A stretch of DNA of 64,000 nt from Enterobacter asburiae (lineage in GTDB: Bacteria; Pseudomonadota; Gammaproteobacteria; Enterobacterales; Enterobacteriaceae). The notes below the pieces were generated by a model, which saw only the letters and a list, made by a program, of their open reading frames with translations, was not told the DNA's origin and did no database searches. The position numbers were made by a program, and so were the translations under genes. This document shows positions 1-10,089 of the stretch, piece by piece. How positions within the stretch are numbered: position 1 is the stretch's first letter; every line of letters starts with the position of its first letter. The stretch covers positions 16,601 to 80,600 of the forward strand of contig NZ_VRKN01000018.1 of assembly GCF_008080435.1 (NCBI RefSeq), in the 5' to 3' direction.

Positions 1-1321
1 CGACCAATTCCGGATTAATCTCGCGTTTAACCTCTACCCCCAGGCTGCGGAATGATTCGGCCTGTGCCAGCAGATTACCGCGTCCGGAGGCGAGTTTTTT
101 CATTGCCTGACGGTAGTTATCCTGCGCACGATCCAGGCTCTGCCCGACTGAAGACATGTCGTCCACGAAGAGGCGCATTTTGTCGTACAGCTTGCTGGCA
201 CGATCGGCTATCTGCTGCGCATTGCGGCTCTGGTGCTCATAGCGCCACAGATTCGCAATGGTGCGTAACGCCACCAGCAACGTGGTGGGGCTGACCAGCA
301 TAATGTTATTTTTGAGCGCTTCGGTGATAAGCTCAGGCTGTCTGTCGAGTGCCAGCAGAAATGCGGGTTCTACCGGGATAAACATCAGGACATAGTCCAG
401 CGAGCGAAGACCTGGCAGCTGCTGGTAGTCTTTTCTGCCGAGCAGGCGAATGTGATTACGCACGGAGGCAATATGCTCCTGAAGCGCAGACTCGCGCGTG
501 TAGTCATCGTCCGCATTAAAGTAGCGTTCATACGCCACCAGCGTCATTTTGGCGTCAATCACCACATCTTTACCCTGCGGCAGCCGCACTATCACATCCG
601 GCTGCATACGTGAGCGGGCATCGTTTTCGATACTCACCTGCGTTTCGTATTCGTATCCTTCGCGCAGACCAGAGGCCTCCAGCACGCGGGTCAGCACCAC
701 TTCTCCCCAGTTGCCCTGGGTTTTGTTATCCCCTTTCAGCGCGCGGGTCAGGTTGACCGCTTCCTGCGCCATTTGCGCATTCAGCTGCTGGAGATTGCGA
801 ATCTCATGCGCCAGCGTGTGTCGCTCGCGGGCTTCCTGACCAAAACTGTCCTGCACCTGACGACGGAAACCGTCCAGCTGTTCACGCAGCGGCGTCAGCA
901 GGCTGTTCAGGCTCTGGCGGTTCTGTTCGTCAACGCGGCGGTTACTGTGCTCAAAAATTCGGTTGGCGAGGTTCTCAAACTGTTCGCTGAGGCGCTGCTC
1001 GCTGCTGATCATCTGGCGGATTTTGTCTTCCGCATGCAGTTGGGTGGATTCAAGGCGGGTGGTCACTTCGCGGAGATCGGCCTCCAGTGACGTGTTGATA
1101 TCACGCAAGTTGCGCAGTTCGTTATTGAGCAATTCACACTCGTCGCGCCAGTGTCCACTCAGCGCAAGCTGCTGTTTTGTCGCGCTTAAATCGGCGACCA
1201 TCTCCTCTCGCTCGGCCAGCTGGTCGGCCTTCTGCTGTGCATGCTGGTAGCTGGAAATCAGCCAGCCTATCCCCACGCCCGCCAGCGCAATCACCGCGTA
1301 AATCAGGATTGAGATATCCAC
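1..1321 (-). CDS. rmuC: DNA recombination protein RmuC (3' end outside window)
   Basis: The minus-strand frame opens with GTG at 1321 and is still open at position 1, so about the last 35 residues are missing if the protein has the E. coli length of about 475. It begins V-D-I-S-I-L-I-Y with one N-terminal membrane segment (roughly residues 3-22), followed by a long Glu/Gln/Arg-rich coiled coil and then the conserved nuclease-like core with the run VVIDAKMTLVAYERY. RmuC limits inversions at short inverted repeats and is thought to be a membrane-anchored nuclease-like protein; its biochemistry is not settled. The identification is by near-identity to the E. coli protein. It is the gene downstream of udp on the same strand, separated by a terminator. 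Confidence 0.95.
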   Translation of the reverse strand, partial: MDISILIYAVIALAGVGIGWLISSYQHAQQKADQLAEREEMVADLSATKQQLALSGHWRDECELLNNELRNLRDINTSLEADLREVTTRLESTQLHAEDKIRQMISSEQRLSEQFENLANRIFEHSNRRVDEQNRQSLNSLLTPLREQLDGFRRQVQDSFGQEARERHTLAHEIRNLQQLNAQMAQEAVNLTRALKGDNKTQGNWGEVVLTRVLEASGLREGYEYETQVSIENDARSRMQPDVIVRLPQGKDVVIDAKMTLVAYERYFNADDDYTRESALQEHIASVRNHIRLLGRKDYQQLPGLRSLDYVLMFIPVEPAFLLALDRQPELITEALKNNIMLVSPTTLLVALRTIANLWRYEHQSRNAQQIADRASKLYDKMRLFVDDMSSVGQSLDRAQDNYRQAMKKLASGRGNLLAQAESFRSLGVEVKREINPELV

Positions 1322-1411
1322 AATGCCCCCTGCATCAACGTATTACCCGCACAAAATAGAATTGTGCTGTATAAACGTCCAGTTTGAAAGGGTTTTCCTG
1401 CGAGGCGCTAC

Positions 1412-1446
1412 GCAAAAAATAAAGGCCGAACGTGTCGGCCTTTGAA
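1412..1446 (-). terminator. Intrinsic terminator after udp
   Basis: Read on the minus strand, the 9-bp stem AAAGGCCGA/TCGGCCTTT with a 5-base loop is followed by a T-rich tract (TTTATTTTTTG). It lies 15 bp beyond the udp stop codon and before rmuC, so it should end the udp transcript. Confidence 0.85.
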
Positions 1447-1460
1447 TTCAGAAGAGAGGA

Positions 1461-2222
1461 CTAGATCAGGCGACGCGCTGCTTCCACCACGATTTTCACT
1501 GCATGACTTTCGGTCTGCTTCATGGTTTCGGCGTTCGGGATCTCCTGCTGGGTACGGTTGACGATAACGCCCGCCACCATACCCGCACGCAGACCCTGGC
1601 TTGCGCACATGGTCAGCAGCGTTGCGGATTCCATTTCGTAGTTCATCACACCCATGGACTGCCACTCTTCCATTGAGCCTTTGAAACGGCTTACCACACG
1701 ACCTGAGAAGGTGTCGTAACGCTCCTGGCCCGGGTAGAAGGTGTCGGAAGAGGCGGTTACGCCCACGTGGGTAGTTGCGCCTACGGATTTCGCGGCTTCA
1801 ACCAGCGCGGTGGTGCACTCGAAATCAGCCACTGCCGGGAACTCCATCGGTGCAAAGTGCAGGCTCGCGCCGTCCAGACGGACGGACGCAGTCGTGACCA
1901 GCACGTCGCCGACGTTGATGTGCGGCTGGATAGCGCCGGTGGTACCGATACGCAGGAAAGTACGAATGCCCAGCTGCGCCAGTTCTTCAACAGCAATAGA
2001 AGTAGATGGACCACCGATACCGGTAGAGCACACGATCACCGCTTTGCCATCCAGCTCTGCGCGCCAGGTGGTGAACTCGCGATGGGCAGCCAGCTTGACC
2101 GGCTTATCCATCAGCGCGGCGATCTTTTCCACACGCTCAGGATCGCCAGGGACGATAGCGAGCGTAGCCCCTTGTAAATCGTTTTTGGTGAGGCCGAGAT
2201 GAAAAACATCAGACTTAGACAT
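1461..2222 (-). CDS. udp: Uridine phosphorylase
   Basis: Catalyses phosphorolysis of uridine to uracil and ribose-1-phosphate in pyrimidine salvage; a cytoplasmic hexamer. The 253-residue product has the family's full length and is almost identical to E. coli Udp. Visible nucleoside phosphorylase features are the phosphate-binding GDPERV (26-31), RIGTTGAIQ (91-99), the uracil-binding FYPGQERYD (162-170) and the ribose-binding EMES (196-199). The start ATG is the one used in E. coli. A CRP-type site lies about 125 bp upstream; in E. coli the gene is activated by CRP and repressed by CytR, so similar control is likely here. Confidence 0.98.
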   Translation of the reverse strand: MSKSDVFHLGLTKNDLQGATLAIVPGDPERVEKIAALMDKPVKLAAHREFTTWRAELDGKAVIVCSTGIGGPSTSIAVEELAQLGIRTFLRIGTTGAIQPHINVGDVLVTTASVRLDGASLHFAPMEFPAVADFECTTALVEAAKSVGATTHVGVTASSDTFYPGQERYDTFSGRVVSRFKGSMEEWQSMGVMNYEMESATLLTMCASQGLRAGMVAGVIVNRTQQEIPNAETMKQTESHAVKIVVEAARRLI

Positions 2223-2346
2223 AGGTGACTCCTCTGTGGGTCGGTTAGTCAGAAGAAGTAAAACGGTACTTTACAGAAGCAGTAAGCATATTTTCGTGAC
2301 GAACTTCACCATGAATGAAAATGATTGCATTAAATTTCCATCAGAA

Positions 2347-2362
2347 AGTGATTTACATCACA
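2347..2362. promoter_or_regulatory. CRP-type site upstream of udp
   Basis: The 16-mer AGTGATTTACATCACA matches the TGTGA-N6-TCACA consensus (on the minus strand TGTGA-TGTAAA-TCACT). It sits in the 255-bp gap between the divergent udp and ysgA. CRP control of udp is known in E. coli; whether this site also serves ysgA is not evident. Nothing else in the gap looks like a gene. Confidence 0.7.
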
Positions 2363-2477
2363 TTAACAAGTTATATCGCCAGGTGCTGCACAAAAGATAG
2401 ACCGTTTAAGGCACTGTGAGTTGTTAACCTGGTGTCTATATTTACCTTTGCGCTAACTCATTGGTACGGAGAATGCC

Positions 2478-3284
2478 ATGACTGAAAAAACCGGTTTTGC
2501 ACCTGCTGCGGCCCCACACGCTTCAACCATCGTGTCGACGCCAGACGCGGCAATTACCGCGGGCGAGACCTCCATTCCCTCGCAGGGGGAGAATATGCCT
2601 GCTTATCACGCACGGCCAAAATCGGCAGACGGCCCGCTGCCCATCGTGATTGTGATTCAGGAGATATTTGGTGTTCACGAACACATTCGCGACCTCTGCC
2701 GCCGGCTGGCGCTGGAAGGGTATCTGGCCGTTGCGCCAGAACTCTACTTCCGTCAGGGCGATCCGAACGACTACAGCGATATTCCAACATTGCTCAGCAA
2801 CCTGGTCAGCAAAGTCCCGGACGCGCAGGTTCTGGCCGATCTCGATCACGTCGCCAGCTGGGCGGCGCGCAACGGGGGCGATCCACATCGTCTGCTGGTT
2901 ACCGGTTTCTGCTGGGGCGGACGCATTAGCTGGCTGTATGCCGCACATAACCCGCAGCTCAAAGCCGCTGCCGCCTGGTACGGCAAACTGGTGGGTGAAA
3001 AAACGCTGAATTCACCGAAACATCCCGTCGATATCGCCACTGAGTTAAATGCCCCCGTGTTAGGGCTTTACGGCGGTCAGGACACCGGTATTTCGCTTGA
3101 TTCGGTAGAGACTATGCGCCATGCGCTCCGTGCGGCAAATGCGAAGGCGGAGATTGTGGTGTATCCGGATGCCGGGCATGCGTTTAACGCCGATTATCGT
3201 CCGAGCTATCACGCAGAATCAGCCAAAGATGGCTGGCAGAGAATGCTGGCGTGGTTTAGCCAGTACGGCGGTAAGAAAGCGTAA
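2478..3284 (+). CDS. ysgA: Dienelactone hydrolase family protein YsgA
   Basis: A cytoplasmic alpha/beta hydrolase of the dienelactone hydrolase family, 268 residues. The predicted catalytic triad is visible: nucleophile Cys145 in GFCWGGR, Asp202 in YGGQD and His234 in DAGHAF. A cysteine in place of serine as nucleophile is typical of dienelactone hydrolases. The physiological substrate in enterobacteria is not known. It is transcribed away from udp and ends at a REP element in front of the convergent metE. The start ATG is preceded by CGGAGA at a good distance. Confidence 0.93.
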   Translation: MTEKTGFAPAAAPHASTIVSTPDAAITAGETSIPSQGENMPAYHARPKSADGPLPIVIVIQEIFGVHEHIRDLCRRLALEGYLAVAPELYFRQGDPNDYSDIPTLLSNLVSKVPDAQVLADLDHVASWAARNGGDPHRLLVTGFCWGGRISWLYAAHNPQLKAAAAWYGKLVGEKTLNSPKHPVDIATELNAPVLGLYGGQDTGISLDSVETMRHALRAANAKAEIVVYPDAGHAFNADYRPSYHAESAKDGWQRMLAWFSQYGGKKA

Positions 3285-3293
3285 TAACAAAAA

Positions 3294-3321
3294 GCCCGGT
3301 GGCGGCTACGCCTTACCGGGC
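3294..3321. repeat. REP element / likely metE terminator
   Basis: The palindrome starts GCCCGGTGGCGGC and ends GCCTTACCGGGC, a typical enterobacterial REP unit. Read on the minus strand the hairpin is followed by TTTTTG, so it probably also ends metE transcripts. It separates the convergent ysgA and metE. Confidence 0.85.
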
Positions 3322-3334
3322 AAATCCAGCACCA

Positions 3335-5596
3335 CTACGCTTGACGCAAGTTCTGCGCCGCCTTCACCATGTTCGCCAGCGCCGCGCGCGTCTCCGGCCA
3401 GCCGCGGGTTTTCAGTCCGCAGTCCGGGTTCACCCACAGGCGCTCTGCCGGAATGCGCTGGGCCGCTTTTTTCAGCAGGGCCTCAATCCACTCCACGCTC
3501 GGCACGTTCGGGGAGTGAATGTCGTACACGCCCGGCCCGATTTCATTCGGGTAGTCGAACTCTTCAAACGACTCCAGCAGCTCCATGTCTGAACGCGAGG
3601 TCTCGATGGTGATCACGTCGGCATCCAGCGCGGCAATCGAATCCATGATGTCGTTAAATTCGCAGTAACACATGTGGGTGTGGATCTGGGTGTCGTCCTT
3701 CGCCACCGCGGCGTTGATGCGGAACGCTTCCACGCCCCACTGCAGGTAGGCATCCCAGTCGCTGCGCCGCAGCGGCAAGCCTTCGCGCAGCGCCGGTTCG
3801 TCAATCTGAATAATGCCAATACCTGCGGCTTCGAGATCCGCCACTTCGTCACGCAATGCCAGCGCAATTTGCTTCGCGATGGTTTCACGGGTCACGTCTT
3901 CACGCGGGAAGGACCAGCAAAGAATCGTTACCGGACCGGTGAGCATGCCTTTCACTGGCTTGTCCGTCAGAGACTGCGCGTATTTCGCCCACCCCACGGT
4001 AATCGCTTCCGGGCGGCTGACGTCACCGATGACCACCGGCGGCTTCACGCAGCGGGAGCCGTAGCTCTGCACCCAGCCGTTCTGGGTAAAGACGAAGCCG
4101 TCCAGGTGCTCACCGAAGTATTCCACCATGTCGTTACGCTCGGCCTCTCCGTGCACCAGCACGTCCAGCCCAAGGCGTTCCTGCTCGATAATCGCCTGCT
4201 TGATGTGTTCCGCGATGCCGGTGCGGTAGTGATTCGCATCCAGATTGCCCTTTTTGAAGTCCAGACGCAGGCCGCGGATCTCCGTAGTCTGCGGGAAAGA
4301 GCCGATAGTCGTTGTTGGCCACGCAGGCAGATTGAAGCGGGCGCGCTGCGCTTCGGCGCGCACCTCATACGGGCTCTGGCGCTGGCTGTCCTGGGCGGTG
4401 ATGGCCGCCAGACGTTTTTCCACCGCCGGGTTATGCACGCGCGCCGAGCGACGACGCGCCTGGATCGGTGCGCTCCATTCGGTAATCGCCGCCGTGTCGC
4501 CGCTGTTCAGCGCATCGCGCAACAACGTCAGCTCTTCACATTTTTGCAAGGCGAAGGCAAACCAGCTTTTCACCTCAGCATCCAGCCGGGTCTCCACGCT
4601 CAGATCGATCGGGCTGTGCAGCAGGGAGCAGGACGATGCCACCCACAACTCACGCTTGCCGACGATGCCTTTGATTTGTGCGTATTTCTCGGTGAGATCG
4701 GCGCGCCAGACGTTGCGGCCGTTAATCAGTCCGGCAGAGAGCAGCCAGTCCTCTGGCAAACGCTTGTGCAGCTCCGCCACATCATCTTTACCGTGAACGA
4801 GGTCAACGTGCAGGCCCTGCACCGGCAGCGCGGTAATGGTCTTCAGGTTCGGCGTCACACCTTCAAAATAGGTCGTCAGCAGGAGTTTTACCTGACCGGT
4901 GAGCGCGTCATACGCCGGTTTGAAAGCATCGAGCCAAACCTGGGGCAGCTCAAGAACCAGCGCCGGTTCGTCGATTTGTACCCACTGAATGCCGCGCTTG
5001 CCCAGCTCAATCAGCACCTGTTTGTAGACCGGCAGGATATCCTTCAGCAGGCTGAGTCGGTCAAACTGCTCGCCTTTCACTTTGCCCAGCCACAGGTACG
5101 TTACCGGTCCGAGCAGCACCGGTTTCACCTGGTGGCCCAGCGCCAGCGCTTCGTCCACCTCATCCAGAAGCTGCGTCCAGGTCAGCCTGAACTGCTGGCC
5201 TTTTACGAACTCTGGCACCATATAGTGATAGTTGGTGTTAAACCACTTGGTCATTTCCGCCGCTGCCGCTGGCTCACCCGTTGGCGCGCGGCCACGGCCG
5301 ATGCGGAACAGGGTATCAATATCTACCGATCCATCTTTGTTCTGATGACGAGCCGGCACGTTGCCAAGTAGCAGGCTGGTCGTCAGAACATGGTCGTACC
5401 AGGCGAAATCGCCCACTGGCAGCAGGTCAATGCCCGCCTGTTTTTGCTGCTCCCAGTGACGGGCGCGCAGCTCACGTCCCACCGCCAGCAGTTCTTCACG
5501 GGTGGCGTTACCCGCCCAGTAGCTTTCTTGCGCTTTTTTCAGCTCGCGACGCAGGCCAATGCGAGGGAAACCGAGAGTGTGATTGCGGATTGTCAT
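3335..5596 (-). CDS. metE: Cobalamin-independent methionine synthase
   Basis: Transfers a methyl group from 5-methyltetrahydropteroyltriglutamate to homocysteine, the last step of methionine synthesis when B12 is absent. The product has the full 753 residues of the E. coli enzyme. Two (beta/alpha)8-type halves are recognisable: the N-terminal half carries the start motif GFPRIG, and the C-terminal half holds the zinc ligands His and Cys in [10 protein letters not shown] and Cys in [12 protein letters not shown]. It is divergent from metR, and the intergenic region carries MetJ boxes and a MetR palindrome, the known repressor and activator of this gene. A long open frame on the opposite strand is a codon-bias shadow. 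Confidence 0.98.
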   Translation of the reverse strand: MTIRNHTLGFPRIGLRRELKKAQESYWAGNATREELLAVGRELRARHWEQQKQAGIDLLPVGDFAWYDHVLTTSLLLGNVPARHQNKDGSVDIDTLFRIGRGRAPTGEPAAAAEMTKWFNTNYHYMVPEFVKGQQFRLTWTQLLDEVDEALALGHQVKPVLLGPVTYLWLGKVKGEQFDRLSLLKDILPVYKQVLIELGKRGIQWVQIDEPALVLELPQVWLDAFKPAYDALTGQVKLLLTTYFEGVTPNLKTITALPVQGLHVDLVHGKDDVAELHKRLPEDWLLSAGLINGRNVWRADLTEKYAQIKGIVGKRELWVASSCSLLHSPIDLSVETRLDAEVKSWFAFALQKCEELTLLRDALNSGDTAAITEWSAPIQARRRSARVHNPAVEKRLAAITAQDSQRQSPYEVRAEAQRARFNLPAWPTTTIGSFPQTTEIRGLRLDFKKGNLDANHYRTGIAEHIKQAIIEQERLGLDVLVHGEAERNDMVEYFGEHLDGFVFTQNGWVQSYGSRCVKPPVVIGDVSRPEAITVGWAKYAQSLTDKPVKGMLTGPVTILCWSFPREDVTRETIAKQIALALRDEVADLEAAGIGIIQIDEPALREGLPLRRSDWDAYLQWGVEAFRINAAVAKDDTQIHTHMCYCEFNDIMDSIAALDADVITIETSRSDMELLESFEEFDYPNEIGPGVYDIHSPNVPSVEWIEALLKKAAQRIPAERLWVNPDCGLKTRGWPETRAALANMVKAAQNLRQA

Positions 5597-5624
5597 GGTG
5601 TACCCCTTGTGAAAATCGTTATTT

Positions 5625-5648
5625 AGACGTCCAGATGTTTACACATCT
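5625..5648. promoter_or_regulatory. Three tandem MetJ boxes between metE and metR
   Basis: Three adjoining 8-bp units, AGACGTCC, AGATGTTT and ACACATCT, resemble the MetJ consensus AGACGTCT. They lie just upstream of metE. MetJ with S-adenosylmethionine represses metE in E. coli, and the tandem layout is what its cooperative binding requires. Confidence 0.85.
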
Positions 5649-5699
5649 ATAATTGGCAGGTACTGTATATTCCTCAAGCGCAAAATGTTCATGGCGAAG

Positions 5700-5712
5700 T
5701 GAAGGACTTTCA
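5700..5712. promoter_or_regulatory. MetR-type palindrome at the metR start
   Basis: TGAAGGACTTTCA matches the MetR consensus TGAA-N5-TTCA perfectly and its last base is the A of the metR start codon. Its position suggests negative autoregulation of metR. A second, imperfect candidate (TGAAAATCGTTA near 5610) is closer to metE. Confidence 0.65.
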
Positions 5713-6665
5713 TGATCGAGATAAAACACCTGAAAACGCTACAAGCGTTGCGGAACTGCGGTTCGCTCGCGGCGGCTGCGGCCACGCTGCACCAGACCCA
5801 GTCCGCCCTTTCTCACCAGTTCAGCGATCTGGAACAACGCCTCGGCTTCCGTCTTTTTGTGCGTAAGAGCCAGCCGCTACGCTTTACGCCGCAAGGTGAA
5901 ATTCTTCTTCAGCTGGCGAATCAGGTACTGCCGCAAATCGCCAGCGCGCTGCAGGCGTGTAACGAACCGCAGCAAACCAAGCTGCGTATCGCCATTGAGT
6001 GCCACAGCTGTATTCAGTGGCTGACCCCCGCGCTTGAGAACTTCCGTCAGAAGTGGCCGCAGGTGGAGATGGACTTCAAATCCGGCGTGACCTTTGACCC
6101 GCAGCCATCTCTGCAGCAGGGCGAGCTGGATCTGGTGATGACCTCGGACATTCTGCCGCGCAGCGGCCTGCACTATTCGCCGATGTTTGATTATGAAGTG
6201 CGCCTGGTGCTGGCGCCGGACCATCCGCTGGCGACCAAAACGCGCATCACGCCGGAAGACCTGGCGACAGAAACGCTGCTGATTTATCCGGTTCAGCGCA
6301 GTCGTCTGGATATCTGGCGCCACTTCCTGCAGCCTGCCGGCATTAGCCCGCAGCTGAAAAGCGTGGATAACACGCTGCTGCTGATTCAGATGGTGGCGGC
6401 CAGAATGGGTATCGCGGCGCTGCCGCACTGGGTGGTGGAGAGTTTTGAACGCCAGGGTCTGGTAGTGACCAAAACCCTGGGTGAAGGACTGTGGAGCCGA
6501 CTGTACGCCGCCGTGCGCGATGGCGAGCAGCGTCAGCCGATTACGGAGGCGTTTATTCGCTCAGCGCGGAACCACGCGTGCGACCATCTTCCGTTTGTGC
6601 GGAGCGCGGAGCGACCCAACGTCGATGGACCCACAGCGAAGCCAGGATCACCGTTCCCCCAATAA
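5712..6665 (+). CDS. metR: LysR-type regulator MetR
   Basis: LysR-family activator of metE and metH that uses homocysteine as co-effector. 317 residues, the E. coli length. The N-terminal winged helix-turn-helix is in residues 1-60 (the run [18 protein letters not shown]) and the effector-binding domain fills the rest. The gene is divergent from metE. Its last 113 bp overlap the 3' end of yigM on the other strand, so the C-terminal tail and the YigM tail constrain each other. Confidence 0.97.
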   Translation: MIEIKHLKTLQALRNCGSLAAAAATLHQTQSALSHQFSDLEQRLGFRLFVRKSQPLRFTPQGEILLQLANQVLPQIASALQACNEPQQTKLRIAIECHSCIQWLTPALENFRQKWPQVEMDFKSGVTFDPQPSLQQGELDLVMTSDILPRSGLHYSPMFDYEVRLVLAPDHPLATKTRITPEDLATETLLIYPVQRSRLDIWRHFLQPAGISPQLKSVDNTLLLIQMVAARMGIAALPHWVVESFERQGLVVTKTLGEGLWSRLYAAVRDGEQRQPITEAFIRSARNHACDHLPFVRSAERPNVDGPTAKPGSPFPQ

Positions 6666-7452
6666 GGAAGCTCGGCCAGTGCGGCTGTTGCTGCCAGATG
6701 GCGAGGTTGACCAGCAGCCCTGCCGGGACATGCACGTTGTTCATGATCCCCAGCGTACCGGCGTCTACCTGGGTAGCGCCGTAGTTCCACATGAAGTACC
6801 CCAGCCCTGACGCCACCACGCCCAGCCAGATCAGAACGCCCCACTGTACAGAGGTAGTCGGCAGCTTTTGCGGGTTACCGAGCATAAACCACGCCGCCAC
6901 CGCGACAATCGCAGCCCCCATATAAAACCAGGCGAACGCGTTATGCTGCGGCATCGGACGGGTTTCCATCAGGCGTTTGTAGCCCACCATGCCAATGGCG
7001 AAACTGATGTTGGCGAGCTGAACGAACATCAGCCCGGTCCAGAAGTGATCGCTGACTTTGTCATAGCGAATAATCGCCGCGCCGATCACCGCCAGTGCCG
7101 CGCTCAGCAGGTATCCCCAGCGCAGACGGCGCCTGCTGAGCAGGTCGTAAATCAGCGTGATATAGAGCGGCGTGAGCACGGTGAACAGCAGGAATTCGGA
7201 GACAGACAGGTAGACGTAAGCCCGGAAGCTAAACAGATACATGATGCCGAGCTGCATCGCCCCCACCAGCATATACAGCACAATCGTTTTCAGCGATTGC
7301 CCGCGCGTACGCAAAAACGGCAGGAACACCAGCGCTGCCAGCCCCACGCGCATCAGCACCGAGAAGTAGCTGTCGACCGAACCGGCAAGGTATTCGCCAA
7401 TCAGGCTAAAGGAGAAGGCCCACAGGATAGTGGTGATAATGAGTAGCGCCAC
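6553..7452 (-). CDS. yigM: Biotin importer YigM (BioP), EamA family
   Basis: Inner-membrane carrier of the drug/metabolite (EamA) superfamily with about ten hydrophobic helices in 299 residues. The E. coli orthologue is a high-affinity biotin transporter, and the assignment here is by clear similarity. The two EamA repeats are visible as the alternating hydrophobic segments at the start and after about residue 150. The C-terminal hydrophilic tail (after about residue 262) is encoded in the overlap with metR. Confidence 0.92.
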   Translation of the reverse strand: MALLIITTILWAFSFSLIGEYLAGSVDSYFSVLMRVGLAALVFLPFLRTRGQSLKTIVLYMLVGAMQLGIMYLFSFRAYVYLSVSEFLLFTVLTPLYITLIYDLLSRRRLRWGYLLSAALAVIGAAIIRYDKVSDHFWTGLMFVQLANISFAIGMVGYKRLMETRPMPQHNAFAWFYMGAAIVAVAAWFMLGNPQKLPTTSVQWGVLIWLGVVASGLGYFMWNYGATQVDAGTLGIMNNVHVPAGLLVNLAIWQQQPHWPSFLIGGTVILASLWVHRRWVAPRSAQTEDGRTRGSALSE

Positions 7453-7534
7453 AATGCTTGTCTCTCAAAAAGAAGGAGAGGCATTGTAGCGAACTCTTTA
7501 GTTGACATCTGAGCAATAAACAACCAAATGAAGA

Positions 7535-8335
7535 TTATTCAAGGAACAGTTTGCGCAGATACTTCGGTACCGCGTTGTCTGCGTTGGTGCCGATGACTTC
7601 CAGCTCCGGGTGCAAATCCTTCAGACGCTGGTGCGCGTTTTCCATGATGCAGCCCTTGCCCGCCATGGAGAGCATCTCTGCGTCGTTCATGCCGTCACCA
7701 AAGGCGATACAGTCTTTCAGCTCGAAGCCCAGACGTTTCGCAACCGCTTCCAGCGCGTGACCTTTGGAGACGCCACCCGCCATCACTTCCAGGCAGGTCA
7801 GGGTTGAGAAGCTCACGTTGACGCGATCGCCCCAGCGGGCGTTGATCGCCTGCTCCAGCGGCAGCAATTCCTCATGATTTACACAGGTGAAGAACACCTT
7901 ACTGATCCCTTCCGGCTCCAGCAGACCCGGCTCGTACAGCGAGTACTGGAATACAGCTTCCTTGAAGAAACGCATCTCTTCCGGGCGGTGGCGGTTCATA
8001 AACCAGTCGTCGTCGCGGTAGACGTTGGTGACGATATCCGGGTTATTGTGCACCACGCCAAACAGATCGGCGGCAATATCGCGATCCAGGTTGTGGGTAA
8101 AGATCAGGTTACCGTCGGTATCGTGCACGCGCGCACCGTTGGAGGTGATCATGTACGATTTGATCTCAAGATTATCGCGGATCTGCCCGACGTCTACGTG
8201 GTGGCGACCGGTGGCAAACACAAAATTTACGCCACGGGCGGTCAGGAGTTTTAAGGTCTCTTTCGCGTAAGGCGACAGGGTGTGGTCGGGGGAAAGCAGC
8301 GTGCCATCTAAATCAGATGCAACAACCTGGTACAT
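7535..8335 (-). CDS. yigL: HAD-family sugar phosphatase YigL
   Basis: Haloacid-dehalogenase phosphatase of the Cof type, 266 residues. The catalytic motif DLDGTLL occurs at residues 8-14 and the late motif GDGMNDAEML near the C-terminus. The E. coli enzyme removes phosphate from pyridoxal phosphate and sugar phosphates and helps relieve glucose-phosphate stress. A longer frame extends upstream, but the ATG at 8335 gives the family N-terminus M-Y-Q-V-V-A-S-D. It lies 31 bp after pldB on the same strand; in E. coli and Salmonella the sRNA SgrS stabilises the pldB-yigL message, and the same arrangement here suggests the same control. Confidence 0.95.
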   Translation of the reverse strand: MYQVVASDLDGTLLSPDHTLSPYAKETLKLLTARGVNFVFATGRHHVDVGQIRDNLEIKSYMITSNGARVHDTDGNLIFTHNLDRDIAADLFGVVHNNPDIVTNVYRDDDWFMNRHRPEEMRFFKEAVFQYSLYEPGLLEPEGISKVFFTCVNHEELLPLEQAINARWGDRVNVSFSTLTCLEVMAGGVSKGHALEAVAKRLGFELKDCIAFGDGMNDAEMLSMAGKGCIMENAHQRLKDLHPELEVIGTNADNAVPKYLRKLFLE

Positions 8336-8366
8336 AGGGATTTCAACCTCTGGTGGAAAACAAGAA

Positions 8367-9359
8367 TCAATTATGCCTGTTGAAAAATTCAACAATGGCG
8401 TTGAGCGCGACTGAGCGCATAGCGTCCTTTTCAAAAAGGATCTCATGGTACGCGCCGTTGATGACCAACGGTTTTCCCCCTTCACAAGGGTGGCCGGCGG
8501 CAGCGCGGAGTTCGCAAAAACGGTCATGCATGCGGTTATCCACCACACGCTCTTCTTCAGCCTGAATCAGAAGCGTTGGCGTGTCGTCATTGCCGACGCC
8601 AGCCAGCACCTGCTCACCGGCAAGGATACCTTCCCGCACCCAGTGATAGGTCGGGCCGCCCACGCGCAGGCGCGGTTCATCGGCATAAAAACGCAGGTTA
8701 CGACGATAGCGCTGTCGGCTGTGGGTCAGCACGTTCATCGCAAAAGGCAGTGCACGCCAGCGCCCCGTCCCGATGGCATAGCCTTCTCGAATGCGCTGAT
8801 GGCCCTCAGCCCAGTCAAGAATATGACGCACCATCCAGTCAGGAAAACGCATGACGATGCCATACATCGGCGCGGTGAGCGCAATGGCGTCGCACTGGTG
8901 CGCGTGGCGCTGTAAAAACAGCGTTGAAATCGCACCGCCCATAGAGTGCGCCAGAATATAGCGCTTCCGCCAGGGGCCAGGCTCGACCTCCTGCTGCCAG
9001 AACGCGGCGAGGTCGTCGACGTAATCACTGAAGTTATCCACGTGGCCGCGATGCGTATCCGATAACAGGCGGCCCGACAGCCCCTGCCCGCGGTGGTCAA
9101 TAATCAACACATCGAAGCCCAGATGGAACAGGTCATAGGCCAGTTCGGCGTATTTGATATAGCTCTCAATACGCCCGGGGCAGACCACAATGACCCGGTC
9201 ATTTTTCTTAGCGTGAAAACGCACGAAGCGTACCGGAATATCGCCGACGCCCGTAAACTCATCTTCCTCACGCTGGCGCCAGAAATCGGTCAGCGGCCCC
9301 ATGGAGAAAGCAGCAAATGCGTTTTCTCGTGTTTCCCAGTCCTTTTTCTGCTGAAACAT
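8367..9359 (-). CDS. pldB: Lysophospholipase L2
   Basis: Inner-membrane-associated alpha/beta hydrolase that cleaves lysophospholipids. 330 residues from the ATG at 9359, which gives the family N-terminus MFQQKKDWETREN; a GTG at 9374 would add five residues. The nucleophile serine is in AHSMGGA, the family GxSxG equivalent. It is slightly shorter at the C-terminus than E. coli PldB (340 residues), ending at FFNRHN. First gene of the pldB-yigL pair. Confidence 0.95.
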   Translation of the reverse strand: MFQQKKDWETRENAFAAFSMGPLTDFWRQREEDEFTGVGDIPVRFVRFHAKKNDRVIVVCPGRIESYIKYAELAYDLFHLGFDVLIIDHRGQGLSGRLLSDTHRGHVDNFSDYVDDLAAFWQQEVEPGPWRKRYILAHSMGGAISTLFLQRHAHQCDAIALTAPMYGIVMRFPDWMVRHILDWAEGHQRIREGYAIGTGRWRALPFAMNVLTHSRQRYRRNLRFYADEPRLRVGGPTYHWVREGILAGEQVLAGVGNDDTPTLLIQAEEERVVDNRMHDRFCELRAAAGHPCEGGKPLVINGAYHEILFEKDAMRSVALNAIVEFFNRHN

Positions 9360-9468
9360 CGGGTTTCTACTCACCTAAGCCAAGGAATATCGTTTTTTCG
9401 TAACCGGTCACAAAATGACTCAACAATAGCGTATTGTGGCATAAAAACAGACGATTCGGGAGTTTCAA

Positions 9469-10089
9469 ATGACCTTCGAGTGGTGGTTCGCTTACCTGCT
9501 GACATCCATCATCCTTAGTCTTTCACCGGGCTCGGGCGCCATTAACACCATGACCACCTCTATTAACCATGGCTATCGCGGTGCGGCGGCGTCGATTGCC
9601 GGTTTGCAGACCGGGCTGGGCATTCACATTGTCCTGGTCGGGATTGGTCTGGGGACCCTGTTCTCCCGCTCCGTGCTGGCCTTTGAGGTGCTGAAATGGG
9701 CCGGGGCAGCGTATCTGATCTGGCTGGGTATCCAGCAGTGGCGCGCGGCGGGCTCCATCAACCTGAATACGCTCGCTCAGACGCAAAACCGCGGCCATCT
9801 GTTTAAACGCGCGGTGTTCGTCAACCTGACCAACCCGAAGAGCATTGTGTTCCTCGCCGCACTGTTCCCGCAGTTTATTGTTCCGCATCAGCCCCAGGTG
9901 ATGCAGTACGTGGTGCTGGGCGCGACCACCATTATCGTCGATATCATCGTGATGATTGGTTACGCGACGCTGGCGCAGCGAATTGCGGCGTGGATTAAAG
10001 GGCCTAAGCAGATGAAGGCCCTGAATAAAGTCTTTGGCTCGCTGTTTATGCTGGTTGGCGCGCTGCTTGCGTCAGCGCGTCATGCTTAG
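9469..10089 (+). CDS. rhtB: Homoserine/homoserine lactone exporter RhtB
   Basis: LysE/RhtB-family inner-membrane exporter, 206 residues with about six hydrophobic helices. The family signature near residues 17-27 ([11 protein letters not shown]) is present. The E. coli protein confers resistance to homoserine and its lactone. It converges with its paralogue rhtC, and the two stop codons overlap by 4 bp. Confidence 0.97.
   Translation: MTFEWWFAYLLTSIILSLSPGSGAINTMTTSINHGYRGAAASIAGLQTGLGIHIVLVGIGLGTLFSRSVLAFEVLKWAGAAYLIWLGIQQWRAAGSINLNTLAQTQNRGHLFKRAVFVNLTNPKSIVFLAALFPQFIVPHQPQVMQYVVLGATTIIVDIIVMIGYATLAQRIAAWIKGPKQMKALNKVFGSLFMLVGALLASARHA

Noticed and set aside
3674..5371. 565-codon open frame antisense to metE
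   Set aside because: It mirrors the codon structure of metE, has no ribosome site or family motif, and the metE frame is certain. High-GC third positions commonly open such shadow frames.
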